Positions 1-11,545 of a DNA stretch of 64,000 nt are shown piece after piece (position 1 is the first letter of the stretch; every line of letters starts with the position of its first letter). The position numbers and the translations under genes were made by a program. The stretch lies in assembly GCA_963971225.1 (NCBI GenBank), contig OZ020270.1, forward strand, positions 73,982,432-74,046,431, in the 5' to 3' direction. Source of the DNA: Melieria omissa. Its lineage: Eukaryota; Arthropoda; Insecta; Diptera; Ulidiidae. The notes under the pieces were generated by a model that was given only the letters and a program-made list of their open reading frames with translations, had not been told where the DNA came from and did not search any database.

Positions 1-130
1 GGCCCTTTAGCTTTTCAATAAAAACGATAATAATCGATGTATGTTTTGCTTTTTTGCAGTTTTTTCAATTTTTCATGCTGATTGCATACTTTTAGGCATG
101 AAAAAAAAATAAATTTTGTCGAAAAATTTG
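1..130. other. Left flank, nothing recognised
   Basis: AT-rich sequence before the first LTR. I see no open frame, RNA gene or repeat boundary here. The bases just before the LTR (about 126-130) do not match the bases after the 3' LTR (18605 onward), so no target site duplication can be assigned to the BEL element. Confidence 0.5.
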
Positions 131-600
131 TGTTGTTTTTGTAAGCAGACATTGACCACTGCATTGCAATACGATACTATTGCAAGTTAGGCAGCAAAAG
201 TGATTCAGTGTCCGAGACATTGACCGCTGTAATATTTATGCAAGTTAGGCATTTTTACCTTTTTGTTATTATTCTTAGCATATTGTGCATTTATGCAATT
301 TTGGTATTTTGGGTTTTGTATTTATGTATATTTCAGCATGTAAGCAATATTGTTAATATAAATCAGGGTTCGATAATCAATAAAGCGTCCAGTGGTAACA
401 CAACTTCACAGCGTTTCACTACCATTGTTCTTCAAGGCGACACAGTTCAAGTACTGTTTTCGCATTGTGCTTACACTCTGGTAATACGACCAGAAGTGAT
501 ACTACCATTGTTCTTCAAGGCGACACAGTTTAAGTACTGTTTTCGCACTGTGCTTACACTCTGGTGATACGACCAGAAGTGATATTTACTTATATAAACA
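131..600 (+). repeat. BEL/Pao 5' LTR
   Basis: Begins TG and ends CA, and matches 18135-18604 with about 11 substitutions and two small indels, so LTR divergence is near 2-3 percent. It contains an AATAAA signal near 380 and an internal 83-bp tandem duplication (units starting about 421 and 504, core ACCATTGTTCTTCAAGG) that is shared by both LTRs, so it was present before integration. Confidence 0.9.
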
Positions 601-618
601 TTTGGTGACCCCCGACTC
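601..618 (+). other. Primer-binding-site region of the BEL element
   Basis: The sequence directly after the 5' LTR reads TTTGGTGACCCCCGACTC. A TGG start right after an LTR is the usual position and form of a retroelement tRNA primer site. The tRNA species was not determined. Confidence 0.5.
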
Positions 619-640
619 AAGTATCGATCACACTTCGGCC

Positions 641-1696
641 ATGAAATTCGACGAACTGATAAAGCTGCAGCAGGTTGTGGGAAAAGAAATCCTGCAAGTA
701 GTGGTTAACTACAAAAAGGACTCAAACGCAAGAAAAGCATCGAAGGAGTACTTCGAAGAACGACTCAAGCGGATCGTTACCCGTTATGAGGAGTTCGAAG
801 CAAACGACAACGCCATTAGGACACTGAAGGGAATTCCTCTCCAACATCAATACTTTACCTTCCACACGGAGATTAGCAATTTAGTGCACGAATACACGCC
901 TCATTTTGAAAAAAAATTGAAGAAATACGCAATACGGCAAGCGCAAGTGCAAGCACAACTCAAGGTTTCGCCATGCAACCATCCGAGCATGATCAACTGA
1001 AGAAAACCCAAAAGCAAGGGACAAAGATTGATGGCTTAATCAGACGACAAAACGCATCGAAAGTATCATTGAGGAGATTTTTGGGCACAGTTTTGCTCAC
1101 TGAACAATCGTCCGCATATTACAAGGTCAAATGCCAAACAATCAAGCAGTTTTGGCAACAAATAGAGGCATTAAATTTCGAGATATGGGATATGCATGAT
1201 GATCCAGCAACTGCAGGCTACGATTTCGAGGAATATTTAGAACTAGAAGCTCTAGTGCAAGAACATATAACAGAACTCACAATAAAAAGCGAAGTGGAGC
1301 CTGTACAGCCAACATCAACTCATGTAAGCACAAAGTTTGATGGAGACTACCTGAAGTGGCAACAATTCCACGATATGTTTAGTCAAATGGTTCACGTGCA
1401 GCCCCTACCGAAGGTCCAGAAGATGTGGTATCTCAAGACTAATATCACATCCGAAGCTGAACGACTTATTCAACATTTAGCACTAACCGATGAGAACTAT
1501 GACACCGCTTGGAATCTGCTAATAGAACGATACAACAATAAGAGGATCTTAGTGAATACTATCATCCACAAGTTACTAAGTCAGCCGACTACAGCACCCA
1601 TCGCGCATCACCTAAGGGAGCTTCATGACACAAGAATGCTTATTTGCGCTGCAGAACTTGGGAGTTGATGTCAGCACATGGGATCCGATACTGTTA
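641..1696 (+). pseudogene. gag: BEL/Pao gag, N-terminal part
   Basis: Starts at the ATG at 641, 40 bp after the LTR; an upstream in-frame codon at 602 is less likely to be the start. The first frame runs to 1000, then the reading moves to a second frame (about 973-1668) and a third that reaches the gypsy insertion at 1701, so at least two frameshifts are present. The C-terminal half (about 1310-1660, with FDGDYLKWQQFHDMF) resembles the Pao retrotransposon Gag domain (DUF1759). Gag would form the element's capsid-like particle. Coding resumes at 11546, in the downstream half of BEL. Confidence 0.85.
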
Positions 1697-1700
1697 TATA

Positions 1701-2096
1701 AGTTAACACGACCACCCAGCAACAAAGTTGCCAAACCAAACACGCACCGTAAACGTTGGCTGAGGTGCGGCTTCAGCAGTTCTTGCGGACGTCGCACCGC
1801 AGTGCCAGCTTTGGCTGACGGCAATGTTGTGGGCATTGCTCCGCGACCGATAATGCGCCATCAGCAATTCTTGCGGACGTCGCACTGCAGCGCCAGCTTT
1901 GGCTGACGAGAATGTTGCGGGCATTGCTCCGACGCTGACCTAATTAACCGATATCGCGTGGTCAGCATATTTGGGGTGTTGGGAGAGGTTTAGCTTTAAG
2001 CAAAATTGTAAGTAGTAGTTAGTTGGTGACGGAAAATAAAGGAACTCGGCTCGCAGTCGCGACCGAAGTAAAACTCAAAAACTCTTTGTGATAATT
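1701..2096 (+). repeat. Gypsy 5' LTR
   Basis: It matches 11146-11541 with about seven single-base differences and no length change. It carries two tandem imperfect copies of a block (about 1775-1930) containing TTGCGGACGTCGCAC and GCCAGCTTTGGCTGACG. The primer-binding region after it begins TGGCTCCCAACTCGC. Confidence 0.9.
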
Positions 2097-2156
2097 GGCT
2101 CCCAACTCGCTATCCGGACCAACATTGACTGCAGCAGTGTAAAAACAGAAACACCC

Positions 2157-2450
2157 ACGGCAAATAGAACTACGGCAAACGTCAACACCGACGGCAGCGG
2201 CAGTGGAAAAGCGAAAACAACAACGGCAAATAGAACTACGGCAAACGTCAACACCGACGGCAGCGGCAGTGGAAAAACGAAAACAACAACGGCAAATAGA
2301 ACTACGGCAAACGTCAACACCGACGGCAGCGGCAGTGAAAAAACGAAAACAACAACGGCAAATAGAACTACGGCAAACGTCTATACCGACGGCAGCGGCA
2401 GTGGAAAAACGGAGACAAGAACAACAATTAAAACTACAGCAAAAGTCAAC
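2157..2450 (+). repeat. 66-bp tandem repeat in the gypsy leader
   Basis: About four units with a 66-bp period (the motif CAAATAGAACTACGG starts at 2161, 2227, 2293 and 2359), followed by a decayed fifth. Sixty-six is a multiple of three, so several frames read as a 22-residue repeat rich in T, G and S, or in Q and R. It lies between the primer site and the gag ATG at 2582, in the untranslated leader, so it is more likely an RNA-level or neutral repeat than a protein. Confidence 0.85.
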
Positions 2451-2581
2451 TGAACATGTAAGTGGACCTCTCATTGCGAATATTTTGTTGATTTCGATTT
2501 AAAAAAAAATTGTACCGTATTGGAATTATATTGAAAAAGTGAGTCCCAATCTTTGTGCGCGGACCAAAGTGAAGTGACTAC

Positions 2582-3938
2582 ATGAGTGACAGTGAACTAG
2601 AAGATTTACTGGAAAAATTTCGAGACATAAAAGTCAATAGGTCAGACCACCGGGAAGGAAATCAGTCTACGGGATCAGAATCTGAGACAGAGGGAGCAAA
2701 TATGGCAATAAACCCAGAGCAGCTAAAGGCAGTGGTGGAAGCGGCTGTGAACAGTGCGCTTGCCCTGCAAGAGAGGAGTTTTGATAGCAAATTACAAGAC
2801 ATTAGCAGTCGTTTGAATAGGGTCAGTATCAATACGCCTGAGGTAGAAACCTACACAGAGGCGGAAATCCGAGCAGACGTCACATGCAATGAGACACTGG
2901 ACATCGTCAAGTCCCTTCCGGACTTTGAGGGAAAACATGAGACATACGTCTCATGGAGGAAAGCGGCACACACCGCTTATAGGATTTACGAAAAGTACGA
3001 GGGTAGCTCAAAACATTATCAGGCTTTAGGGATAATACGAAACAAAATTAAAGGGCCAGCTGACATGGTACTGGCATCGTTTAATACTCCCTTGAAGTTC
3101 AAGGCGATGATAAATAGGCTCGACTTTACGTACGCTGACAGGCGCCCATATACTTAATAGAACAGGAATTGTCGACGCTCAGACAGGGAAACATGAAGCT
3201 ATTACAGTGTTACGACGAAGTAGAAAAGAAGCTTACATTGCTTACGAATAAGACGATAATGACCTACGACAATACCGTGGCTGCGTCCCTTAACGAAAAA
3301 TACCGAATGGATGCACTGCGAGTATTCATTTCAGGGGGTAAGGAAGTCATTGAGTGACGTTCTCTTCTCAGCTAGACCAAAGGATCTTCCTTCCGCTTTG
3401 GCCTTGGCTCAAGAAGTGGAATCGAATCATGAACGTTACATGTTCGCGAGCAATTTCGCTAGGAGTGTAGAGGAAAGGGCTGAAAAGAGCGAACCGAGGC
3501 AACAGGTCAGAGGAAACAATATGGCAAGGAATATCGGCAACTACAAGGAAAGAATCCCTATTTTAATAAACGACAGGGGCACTCTGGCGGGACTCCACCT
3601 AAACAAGAACCGGTGCAACCGATGGACGTGGACCAGTCATCACGTTTCAGACAGTCCACACAATTCCAAAGGGGCTCATCGCAGGGCCAACATTTTGGAA
3701 ACCAGTGGCCAACACAGCAGGGGGGCCAGGGTTACACGTACAATAATCAGGGACAAGGACAGACAGCGAAAAGGCCGAACAGCGGCACTGCAAGGTTTAC
3801 AGGCCCGAAACAACAGCGAATCAATCTTTTGGCTCAGGACGAGGCTCCGCTGGACCAAGAAAGTGCTGAATACCAAATCGAGGCAGAACAAGAGCTAGAG
3901 AAAATTGACGACGAAGTTGATTTTTTAGGCATAACTCA
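2582..3938 (+). pseudogene. gag: Gypsy gag
   Basis: The ATG at 2582 opens an acidic N terminus (MSDSELEDLL) followed by a capsid-like region with SLPDFEGKHETYVSWRKAA, typical of errantivirus Gag. The frame is lost near 3140 and again near 3335. Reading continues through SDVLFSARPKDLPSALALA to a Q/G-rich tail ending in DEVDFLG just before the protease. There is no clear CCHC knuckle, as usual in this group. At least two frameshifts make it a pseudogene. Confidence 0.85.
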
Positions 3939-4258
3939 TTGCTCCCGTTCATTGAAAGAACACTAGCAGGGAGAAAGATAAAACTTTTAATAGACACAGG
4001 GGCTTCAAAAAATTATATAAAGCCGTTACGGGAATTAAAAGGCGTTGTAAAAGTAAACGAGCCATTTCGAGTAAAATCAATTCACGGCTATGTCAAACAC
4101 ATCGCATGGGTCTTGGATAGATGGTACGAGGCCAACATGAGAGTTTCACGCGAGAAATCCAACTTTTTCAGGGAAAGTGTCGAAAATTTAGGTTTCGTTG
4201 TGTCACGCGGCGGTATTGGGACATGCCCTAGCAAAGTGGAGGCAATTCGTAACTATGA
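3939..4258 (+). pseudogene. pol: Gypsy pol: protease joined to a remnant of RT
   Basis: The aspartic protease active site reads LLIDTGASKNYI (about 3984-4020). Some 25 residues later, after VKSIHGY, the frame jumps straight to the RT connection region (YEANMRVSREKSNFF, NLGFVVSRGGIG). The rest of the protease and the RT palm including the YxDD site are absent. No stop interrupts the join, so this is an in-frame internal deletion of several hundred bases. A LINE insertion follows at 4259. Confidence 0.85.
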
Positions 4259-5856
4259 ATTCTAATCCCAAGTCGTTTTGGACTTTTATCCAGTCCAAGC
4301 GGTCCTCCTCGACATTTCCAGTGGCGATGTCCTTCAATGGTAGGGTTTCTAATTCTGCATTACAGACTGCAAACTTTTTTGCGGAGTTTTTTGAGGCCAA
4401 TTTTGTTGCAGATAGTCCATGGCATGACCAGGACTCCCTCAACAATATTAATTCAAATATTGATTTTGGGTCCTTAGTACTTTCTGAAGAGGACATTTTG
4501 GTTGGGATAAATAATCTGAAGAATTCTCAGCAGACTGATGTGCATGGTATCTCACCATTTTTGCTGAAAAATTGTATGTCGTCCATTGTTGGTCCCTTGT
4601 TGCTTTTATTTAATATGTCTTTGAGCTCTGGAGTCTTCATTGATGCTTGGAAAATCACGTATATTACTCCGGTGTTTAAAAGTGGCAAAAAGAATGACGT
4701 GTCCTGCTATAGGCCAATTTCTAAACTCCCTAATATTTCTAAGTTGTTTGAGAAAGTTGTTATGTCCAAATTGTCTTTTGTTGTTAAGCGTTATATCTCG
4801 CCATCCCAGCATGGTTTCGTCCCTGGTCGTTCTACTGTTACTAATCTGGCTGTCTTCACTAACTATTGTATTTCTTCTTTTGTTGGTGGTGGTCAGGTTG
4901 ATGTTATTTATACGGATATTACTAAAGCTTTCGATAGGGTTTCGCATTCGGCTTTGTTATCGAAGTTGGAGAAGATGGGTTTTTACTCTAATGTGTTGAG
5001 TTGGATTAGATCTTATTTGTTTAATAGGGTAAACGTTGTTCGTGTTGATGGTGTTTGCTCAAAATCTTATGTGGCTTCGTCTGGCGTCCCTCAGGGTAGT
5101 ATACTGGGACCTCTATTCTTTGTGCTGTTTATGAATGATGTTAGTAGTTGTTTTAGTAGTTGCTGTTTTCTTCTTTATGCTGATGATTTAAAAATATTTT
5201 CTAAAGTCCATAATCAGTCTGACTCTTATCTTCTCCAATGCGAAGTTAACAACTTTTTTGATTGGTGTTGTCGTAATAATCTTTCTGTTAATATAAATAA
5301 ATGTAATTCTGTTTCCTTTTCTAAATCCCGTAATATTCGTCCTACCTCCTACTCTATCTCTAATTGTGTGCTAAAGTCCCTAGATGAGGTGTTGGATCTT
5401 GGTGTTGTGTTTGATTCGGGTTTCACGTTTGTCAGCCATTTGAACCGTATCATTCCTCAGGCTTTTTCCTCTCTTGCCTTTGTTAAACGGCATAGTGTGG
5501 GTTTCAAGGATCCATATACGCGTAAATTGCTCTTTAATGCGTTCGTCAGATCGAAATTGGAATATGGGTCTTTTATTTGGAACCCACACTATGATGTACA
5601 TATCTATCGTCTTGAGCGGGTTCAGCGTAAATTTGTTAAGTTTGCTCTTAACTCTCTTAACTTTGATCTACCACTTCCCCCCTATATTTCGCGTTGTAAA
5701 TTAATAAATCTGCAGTCACTCGAGTTGCGCAGAAGAATCTCGGCCCTTTGTTTTATATATGATATTGTTTCTGGATTCATCGATTGCCCTGATTTGCTCG
5801 GTCTAATTAACTTCCATGTCCCAGCTAAGACGCTGCGACGACATCATATATTTTAG
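4259..5856 (+). pseudogene. LINE reverse transcriptase, truncated but open
   Basis: A continuous frame of about 530 codons from the LINE start to a TAG at 5854. Blocks in order: SCYRPIS (about 4711), ITKAFDRVSHSALLSKL (about 4918), GVPQGSILGPLFF (about 5085) and the catalytic LLYADDLKIF (about 5172), then a thumb and a C-terminal region with LEYGSFIWNPH. It would copy LINE RNA at nicked target DNA. There is no endonuclease domain and no own start codon; the frame runs in from gypsy codons. Clade is uncertain (Jockey/I/CR1-like). Confidence 0.85.
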
Positions 5857-6092
5857 ACTGAGGGTCATAAAGTCAATTATGCACTTAATGAGCCAATCAA
5901 TAAAGCGCTTTCTGATTTTAACCTTCTTTGTGCTAATCATCATTTTGATTTTAACTTAAGTAGGGCTCAATTTAAGTTATTTCTTTGTAATATTTTTAAC
6001 TAGTTTTAAGTGATTTAAATTTATTTATTAACAATTGTTTCATAGTCTGTAAGGTTGCGAATACTCTAGACTGAATAAACATAAACATAAAC
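4259..6092 (+). mobile_element. 5'-truncated non-LTR retrotransposon in gypsy pol
   Basis: It interrupts gypsy pol between a codon series ending at 4258 and its continuation at 6097. ATGA is present at both edges (4255-4258 and 6093-6096), consistent with a 4-bp target duplication, though so short a match could be chance. The 3' end is a repeated ATAAAC tail rather than poly-A, as in I-like or CR1-like LINEs. The 5' part, including the endonuclease, is missing, as expected from incomplete reverse transcription. Confidence 0.85.
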
Positions 6093-6096
6093 ATGA

Positions 6097-7621
6097 GCAA
6101 CCAACTACATTGTTTAATGTCAGGTCCTTCCTTGGGTTAGCAAGCTATTATAGATGCTTCATCAAGGACTTCGCGTCATTGTCAAAACCTTTAAGCGACA
6201 TTCTAAAGGGCGAGAATGGCAAGGTAAGCGCTGGACAGTCAAAGAAAATACCAGTAAACTTTGATGAAAGGCAATGCCAGGCGTTTGAAAAGCTCAAGGC
6301 GGTTCTTGCATCCGAAAACGTAATGTTACGCTATCCGAATTATGAAAAGCAGTTTGATTTAACGACGGACGCATCGTCCTCTGGTTTGGGAGCAGTCTTA
6401 TCCCAGGGCGGGAAACCCATAACCATGATATCAAGGACTTTAAGGGACAGGGAGGTTAATTTTGCGACAAACGAACGAGAGCTGCTTGCTATAGTTTGGG
6501 CACTGAAAAACCTCAGAAATTATCTGTACGGAGTGAAGAATTTGAATATCTTCACAGATCACCAACCTTTAACGTTTGCAGTGTCAGATCGCAATCCAAA
6601 CGCAAATATTAAGCGTTGGAAAGCTTTCATCGACGAACATAATGCCAAAATCTTCTACAAGCCGGGGAAGGAAAATTATGTCGCTGATGCGTTATCACGA
6701 CAACACATCCACATCCTAGAAGACGATGCACGGTCCGACATTGCCACAATACACAGCGAACAATCACTCACCTACACTATCGAATCGACTGACAAACCTG
6801 TCAACTGCTTTCGAAATCAAATAGTAATAGAAGAAAGCGGGGTATCCTTGGATCGTACTGTTATTATGTTTGGAAAAAAAACCCGACATCTCATACATTT
6901 CTCGGAGAGAGAAACGCTAATTGAGAGGATATGTGATGTTGTAAAAAAGGATGTAGTAAATGCAATTTACTGTGAATTACCAATATTATTATTCGTGCAG
7001 CATAAACTGGTAGAAACATTCCCGAGGACAACATTTCGCCATACTAAGCGAATGGTAACGGACATTTTAGACAGAAACGAGCAGAGGGAAATAGTTGTTG
7101 CAGAACACAATAGAACCCATAGGGCCGCGCAGGAAAACGTAAAACAAATTTTGCAGGACTATTTTTTTCCAAAAATGACCCAATTAACAAATGAGGTTGT
7201 TGCGAATTGTAAGGTTTGCCAGAGAGCAAAATATGACCGCCACCCGCAGAAACAGGTACTTGGAGAGATGCCAATCCCTTCACGTGTGGGCGAAATCTTG
7301 CATATTGATATATTCTCAACCGACAACAAATATTTTCTTACTTGCGTAGACAAATTTTCGAAGTTTGCGATTGTCCAACCCATTGCCTCTCGAACAATAA
7401 CGGACGTACAATCGGCAATTTTGCAGCTTATGAGTTTCTACCATCGTACTACAACAATATATTGTGACAACGAACCCTCTATAAAATCCGAAACAATAAA
7501 ATCACTTTTAAGTAATAGATATAACATCCAACTTGTAAACGCACCAAACCACTCCATAGTACTTCGAATGGACAAGTTGAAAGGTTCCATGGCACTCTTG
7601 TTGAAATCGCGCGGTGTCTGA
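6097..7621 (+). pseudogene. pol: Gypsy pol: RT end, RNase H and integrase
   Basis: Picks up the pol frame exactly where the LINE broke it (VRSFLGLASYYRCFIKDFA). RNase H has FDLTTDASSSGLGAVLS (about 6355) and NERELLAIVWAL. Integrase has the HHCC zinc module (H-N-R-T-H near 7108 and C-K-V-C near 7210) and the first core aspartate in LHIDIF (about 7300). The second is in IYCDNEPS, about 7456; the normal catalytic Glu region is degraded (NHSIVLRMDKLKG) and the frame ends at 7621. Pol would integrate the cDNA. Confidence 0.88.
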
Positions 7622-7917
7622 AGGTTGAAAGGAGTATCAATGACACGGTCGATGCGATACTTCAAGCAACCATACAGTACAACAGAACAATCCATTCAGT
7701 TACGGATAACCGACCTATTGACATAATTCATTCGTCCTCCCCAGAACTTGATGCGGATATAAGAGATAGAGTTCTTAAGGCTAAAAATACTCAGATGCAA
7801 AGGTTAAACGAAGTAAGACGAAACAGGAACTTCCAAGTGGGAGACAAGGTGCTTGTAAAATCAAATAGGCGACTGGGAAATAAACTTACACCCTTATACG
7901 TTGAGGAAACTGTAGAA
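7622..7917 (+). pseudogene. pol: Gypsy integrase C-terminal region, before the second LINE
   Basis: After a frameshift at about 7621 the integrase tail continues with INDTVDAILQATIQYN and NFQVGDKVLVKSNRRLGNKL, the basic chromatin/DNA-binding tail of gypsy integrases. It is interrupted at 7918 by a LINE and continues at 9646 with DLGTTVLIKGRVVHKDN, ending near 9710. Confidence 0.8.
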
Positions 7918-9645
7918 ACTTTCTCATACTCTTCTATCCACAATGCTTCGCTCTTAGCCCCGAAGCGGCTAGTGTGGATGTATGATAAAGCTAACTGGAG
8001 TGGACTTAATGAACTTTTCGCCCACTTCAATTGGAAATTGTGTTTTCTTGATAGAATTGTGTTTTCTTGCAAATCTCGATGTAAATAAGGCTTCAGGGCC
8101 GGACGGCATTCCAGCCCTTGTTTTGCAAAAGTGCAAAAGTGCGCCTCACTGGCTTGTCCATTACGCAAACTTTTCAACATGTCATACACTACAGGTGTAT
8201 TTCCGACATGCTGGAAGGTAGCAAATGTTCAACCAGTTCCTAAAAAAGGCAAGACTACTGACCCTGCGAACTACCGACCTATAGCAATCTGCTCGGTGCT
8301 TTCCAAAGTAATGGAAAGCATTGTAAACTTCAACCTTGTGAAGTATCTGGAGCACAATAGACTGCTAAGTGACCGCCAATACGGATTTCGAAGACAGCGA
8401 TCGACGGGAGACCTTATGGCGGTCCTCAGCGAGAAATGGAACCATAGCATTCTAAACCTCGGTGAAAGCAAGGTTGTTGCACTGGATATTTTTAAGGCCT
8501 TTGACCGGGTGTGGCGTAAAGCACTCGTGTCTAAATTGATTGCCTATGGCGTCGGTAGTATCTTCTCTCGTTGGATTACGAGCTTCCTCTATGATCGTTC
8601 TATTCGTGTTGTAATAGACGGCATAGCCTCGGAAAAGCATTCCCTTAGCGCGGGAGTTCCGCAGGGTTCGGTCCTTTCTCCAACCCTTTTCCTTATCTTC
8701 ATCAATGACCAATTGTCGTCGATGAAGAATCCCATCTACTCGTTTGCGGATGACAGCACCATTTGTCATTCATACTCCTTCACAAAGCCCCCCAGCTCTG
8801 TGGAGATTGAGAGAGAAAGGCGCCGTATGAACGACACACTTAATAGCGACCTACAAACAATCTCCAAGTGGGGTCAAGCGAACAGGGTCGATTTTAATCC
8901 TCGCAAGACCCAATGTTGCCTGTTATCCCACAAGCGAGTCTCCCCTCATCCCAACACATCCCTGGTTATGGGTGGTGTGAGAATTGCGGAATCGGCAGCT
9001 CTTGATGTTCTGGGCATGTCCATTAAGAATGATCTTCGTTGGAACGATCATATTTGTGGCGATCATATTTCACCCCGTCCGATCTCCGCATTTTTTATAC
9101 CACCTATATCCGACCTAAAATGGAGTTTAACTCGCACCTGTGGACGGGGGCTTCAAAAACCCATTTGGACCTGGACCGGGTGCAAAACCGTGCGATTAAA
9201 CTTATAGGGGACAGTAGGGCATCCAGCTCTATTGACTCCTTGGAGCATCGTCGAAACGTGGCATGTGTGGTGTTATTCTACCGATACTTTTTCGGTAATT
9301 GCTCAGTGGAGATGAGAAGCTTGATGCCATCACTCCGGGTATTCCCACGGGCAACCCGTTTGAACACTGGCGCCCATGCATTCCACGTCGAAACGATGTT
9401 CCAGCGCACTACGCATTACAGAGAAAGTTCGTTTCTGGCCCGCACAGCGCGGCTGTGGAATGGTCTCCCTGCGGATATCTTCCCCAGTACTTATGATCTC
9501 GATGGGTTCAAGGCAAGAGTCCATAACCACTTCACTCTTAACCCTATCTCCTAACCTTTATATCCTTCCTGAATCAACGCAATGCCTCGCATTAATAGGG
9601 GTCATCCCCTGCGCGATTGTTTGAGTTTAAAAAAAAAAAAAAAAA
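7918..9645 (+). mobile_element. Second 5'-truncated non-LTR retrotransposon, with poly-A tail
   Basis: Gypsy integrase codons stop at 7917 and resume at 9646 directly after a 17-nt A-run (9629-9645). The LINE begins inside its linker between endonuclease and RT (about 7921-8030, with YDKANWSGLNELF), loses a stretch near 8035 and continues with the RT. The 3' UTR after the stop near 9552 is short. A target duplication is not clear, because the A-run blurs the right edge. Confidence 0.85.
8030..9554 (+). pseudogene. LINE reverse transcriptase (Jockey-like), frameshifted
   Basis: RT blocks: DPANYRPIAICSVLSKVME (about 8260), FRRQRSTGDLMAVLS (about 8387), ALDIFKAFDRVW (about 8480; the second residue after the aspartate departs from the usual DxSKAFD pattern), GVPQGSVLSPTLFLIFINDQL (about 8655) and the catalytic SFADDSTI (about 8740). 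The frame shifts near 9040-9200 and ends in a tail with LEHRRNVACVVLFYRYFFG. A frameshift near 8080 and a deletion at the 5' side confirm it is dead. Poly-A tail and motif spelling suggest the Jockey group. Confidence 0.85.
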
Positions 9646-9726
9646 GATGCCGACTTGGGGACAACGGTCTTAATAAAAGGGAGGGTGGTTCATAAGGACA
9701 ATTTGAGGTAAATTTTAAATTGTCTC

Positions 9727-11197
9727 TCTTTGACATTTCAGGATTGTGATTGCACTTCTTTTCGTCACGGGGACGACGGCCAAACTTACTGACTACTCTA
9801 ACGCGGACTACATTCCAGTTATGGACGGGGACGTGATAGTTTGGAAGGACTTCCAAAACTTAAAACATACGACGAATCTAACAATGTACGCAGAGATGGC
9901 AAGGGAAACAGAAAACCTAAGTAACAAGTTTCCGTGGATATACGGCACATAAGAGCACTCATAGCAACAGTGAGCATCCACCATCTCCACGCTAGGAGTA
10001 TTAACATATTAGGTACTGCTCTAAAGGTAGTAGCCAGACTTTGACGATTTTGAAAAAATAAAATTTACGCAACAAGAGCTCATTGAATCTGAAAATAGAC
10101 AAATAAATATTAACACAAAAACACAAGAACAAATAAACAAGTTAACGGACGCCGTAAATCTTTTGATAAAAAATTCGAATGCCAAACAAATAAATACGGA
10201 GCATTTATACGAAACCTTGCTCTCGAGAAATAGGATACTAACTTCGGAACTCGAAGTGTTGATGCTGTCGGTCACGCTCACAAAGATTGGAATAATTAAC
10301 CCCGCGATTTTAGACTCAAACGATTTGAAAAACATCATCAATGAGAGCTCTACAAATATTACTATAACAGATTTAATGGAAATAGCCCACGTCAAAGTTT
10401 TGTTAGATAATAAGTTTTTACACTTTATTATTAAGTATCCTAAGCCAAAATTAGTATGTAAGAAAATAATCTTGTATCCCGTTCAGCATAACAATACCAT
10501 CCTTAACTTTGCTGATGGAAATAATATAGCAGACTGCAGTGGTCGGGTGATGTCGATTGGAAATTGCAGCAACACGCTTACAACAACATTCTGCAAGAAA
10601 TTGCCCTACACGACATGCGCACAACAACTGCATTCTAGCGGTACCGCACATTGCACTACTCGTCCCGGCCATCTAGAACCTGTAACGGTCATTGACGACG
10701 GCGTTTTCATCATCAACGACGAAACCGTTGCGATCAGGGCTGGCAGTGGCAACGAGCAGACGGTAGCTGGGACGTTTCTCTTCACCTTTGAGGACGAGGT
10801 CAGGGTCAATGGCTCCTTATACCGGAACCTGAAGAGCTACGTAAAGAAAGCTCCAGGCCCAGCAGCGTCAGCGTGCATCAATATAACGGGTCACCAGGAA
10901 ATACTGAGTCTGCCACATCTGCAGAGGCTGAATATGGAGAATTTGCGACACATCGGCGAAATCGAAAAGGGATTGACTAAGTGGCCTATAATATCTGGTT
11001 TGGCTGTTACTATCCTTTTGGTCTTCTGCTACGCCTCGCTCCAGCTTTACAAGAAACACCGGAGGAATGGAAGGCAACGCGATATTCAAATTGTTATCGA
11101 TGGTCTCCAGAAGTCCGAGGACGTCCTTCACTTGAACGAGGGAGGAGGTAACACGACCACCCAGCAACAAAGTTGCCAAACCAAACACGCACCGTAA
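9727..11197 (+). pseudogene. env: Gypsy env-like glycoprotein gene
   Basis: A splice-acceptor-like sequence (GACATTTCAG, AG at 9740-9741) precedes a hydrophobic signal-peptide-like start (IALLFVTGTTA, from 9746), as expected for a spliced env message. The first frame ends at 9952 and the reading shifts; a stop lies near 10031. From about 10040 the frame is open to 11197, with several N-x-S/T sites and many cysteines. A transmembrane segment (WPIISGLAVTILLVFCYASL, about 10981) and a short basic cytoplasmic tail follow. The tail enters the 3' LTR. In this group Env mediates membrane fusion; here it is broken. Confidence 0.82.
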
Positions 11198-11541
11198 ACG
11201 TTGGCTGAGGTGCGGCTTCAGCAGTTCTTGCGGACGTCGCACCGCAGCGCTAGCTTTGGCTGACGGCAATGTTGCGGGCATTGCTCTGCGACCGATAATG
11301 CGCCATCAGCAATTCTTGCGGACGTCGCACTGCAGCGCCAGCTTTGGCTGACGACAATGTTGCGGGCATTGCTCCGACGCTGACCTAATTAACCGATATC
11401 GCGTGGTCAGCATATTTGGGGTGTTGGGAGAGGTTTAGCTTTAAGCAAAATTGTAAGTAGTAGTTAGTTGGTGACGGAAAATAAAGGAACTCGGCTCGCA
11501 GTCGCGACCGAAGTAAAACTTAAAAACTCTTTGTGATAATT
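11146..11541 (+). repeat. Gypsy 3' LTR
   Basis: Same length as the 5' LTR. The first bases read AGGTA rather than AGTTA. A purine-rich tract (GAACGAGGGAGG, just before 11146) fits the polypurine tract that primes plus-strand synthesis. The env frame runs about 50 bp into this LTR. TATA follows at 11542-11545. Confidence 0.9.
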
Positions 11542-11545
11542 TATA

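Larger units (their letters stand above)
1701..11541 (+). mobile_element. Gypsy-type endogenous retrovirus (errantivirus-like) nested in BEL gag
   Basis: Two 396-bp LTRs (1701-2096, 11146-11541) begin AGTTA/AGGTA and end AATT, the form seen in the gypsy/17.6/297/ZAM group. The element is flanked by TATA at 1697-1700 and 11542-11545, a typical target duplication of that group. Inside are leader, gag, protease, a piece of RT, RNase H, integrase and env. The two LINEs inside it account for 3.56 kb, leaving about 6.3 kb of element. An internal deletion has removed most of the RT. BEL Gag reads on in register across the insertion once one TATA copy is ignored. Confidence 0.93.

Noticed and set aside
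2088..2453. 121-codon T/G/S-rich repeat protein
   Set aside because: It is in the gypsy leader upstream of gag, in all frames, and the start lies next to the LTR; more likely untranslated.
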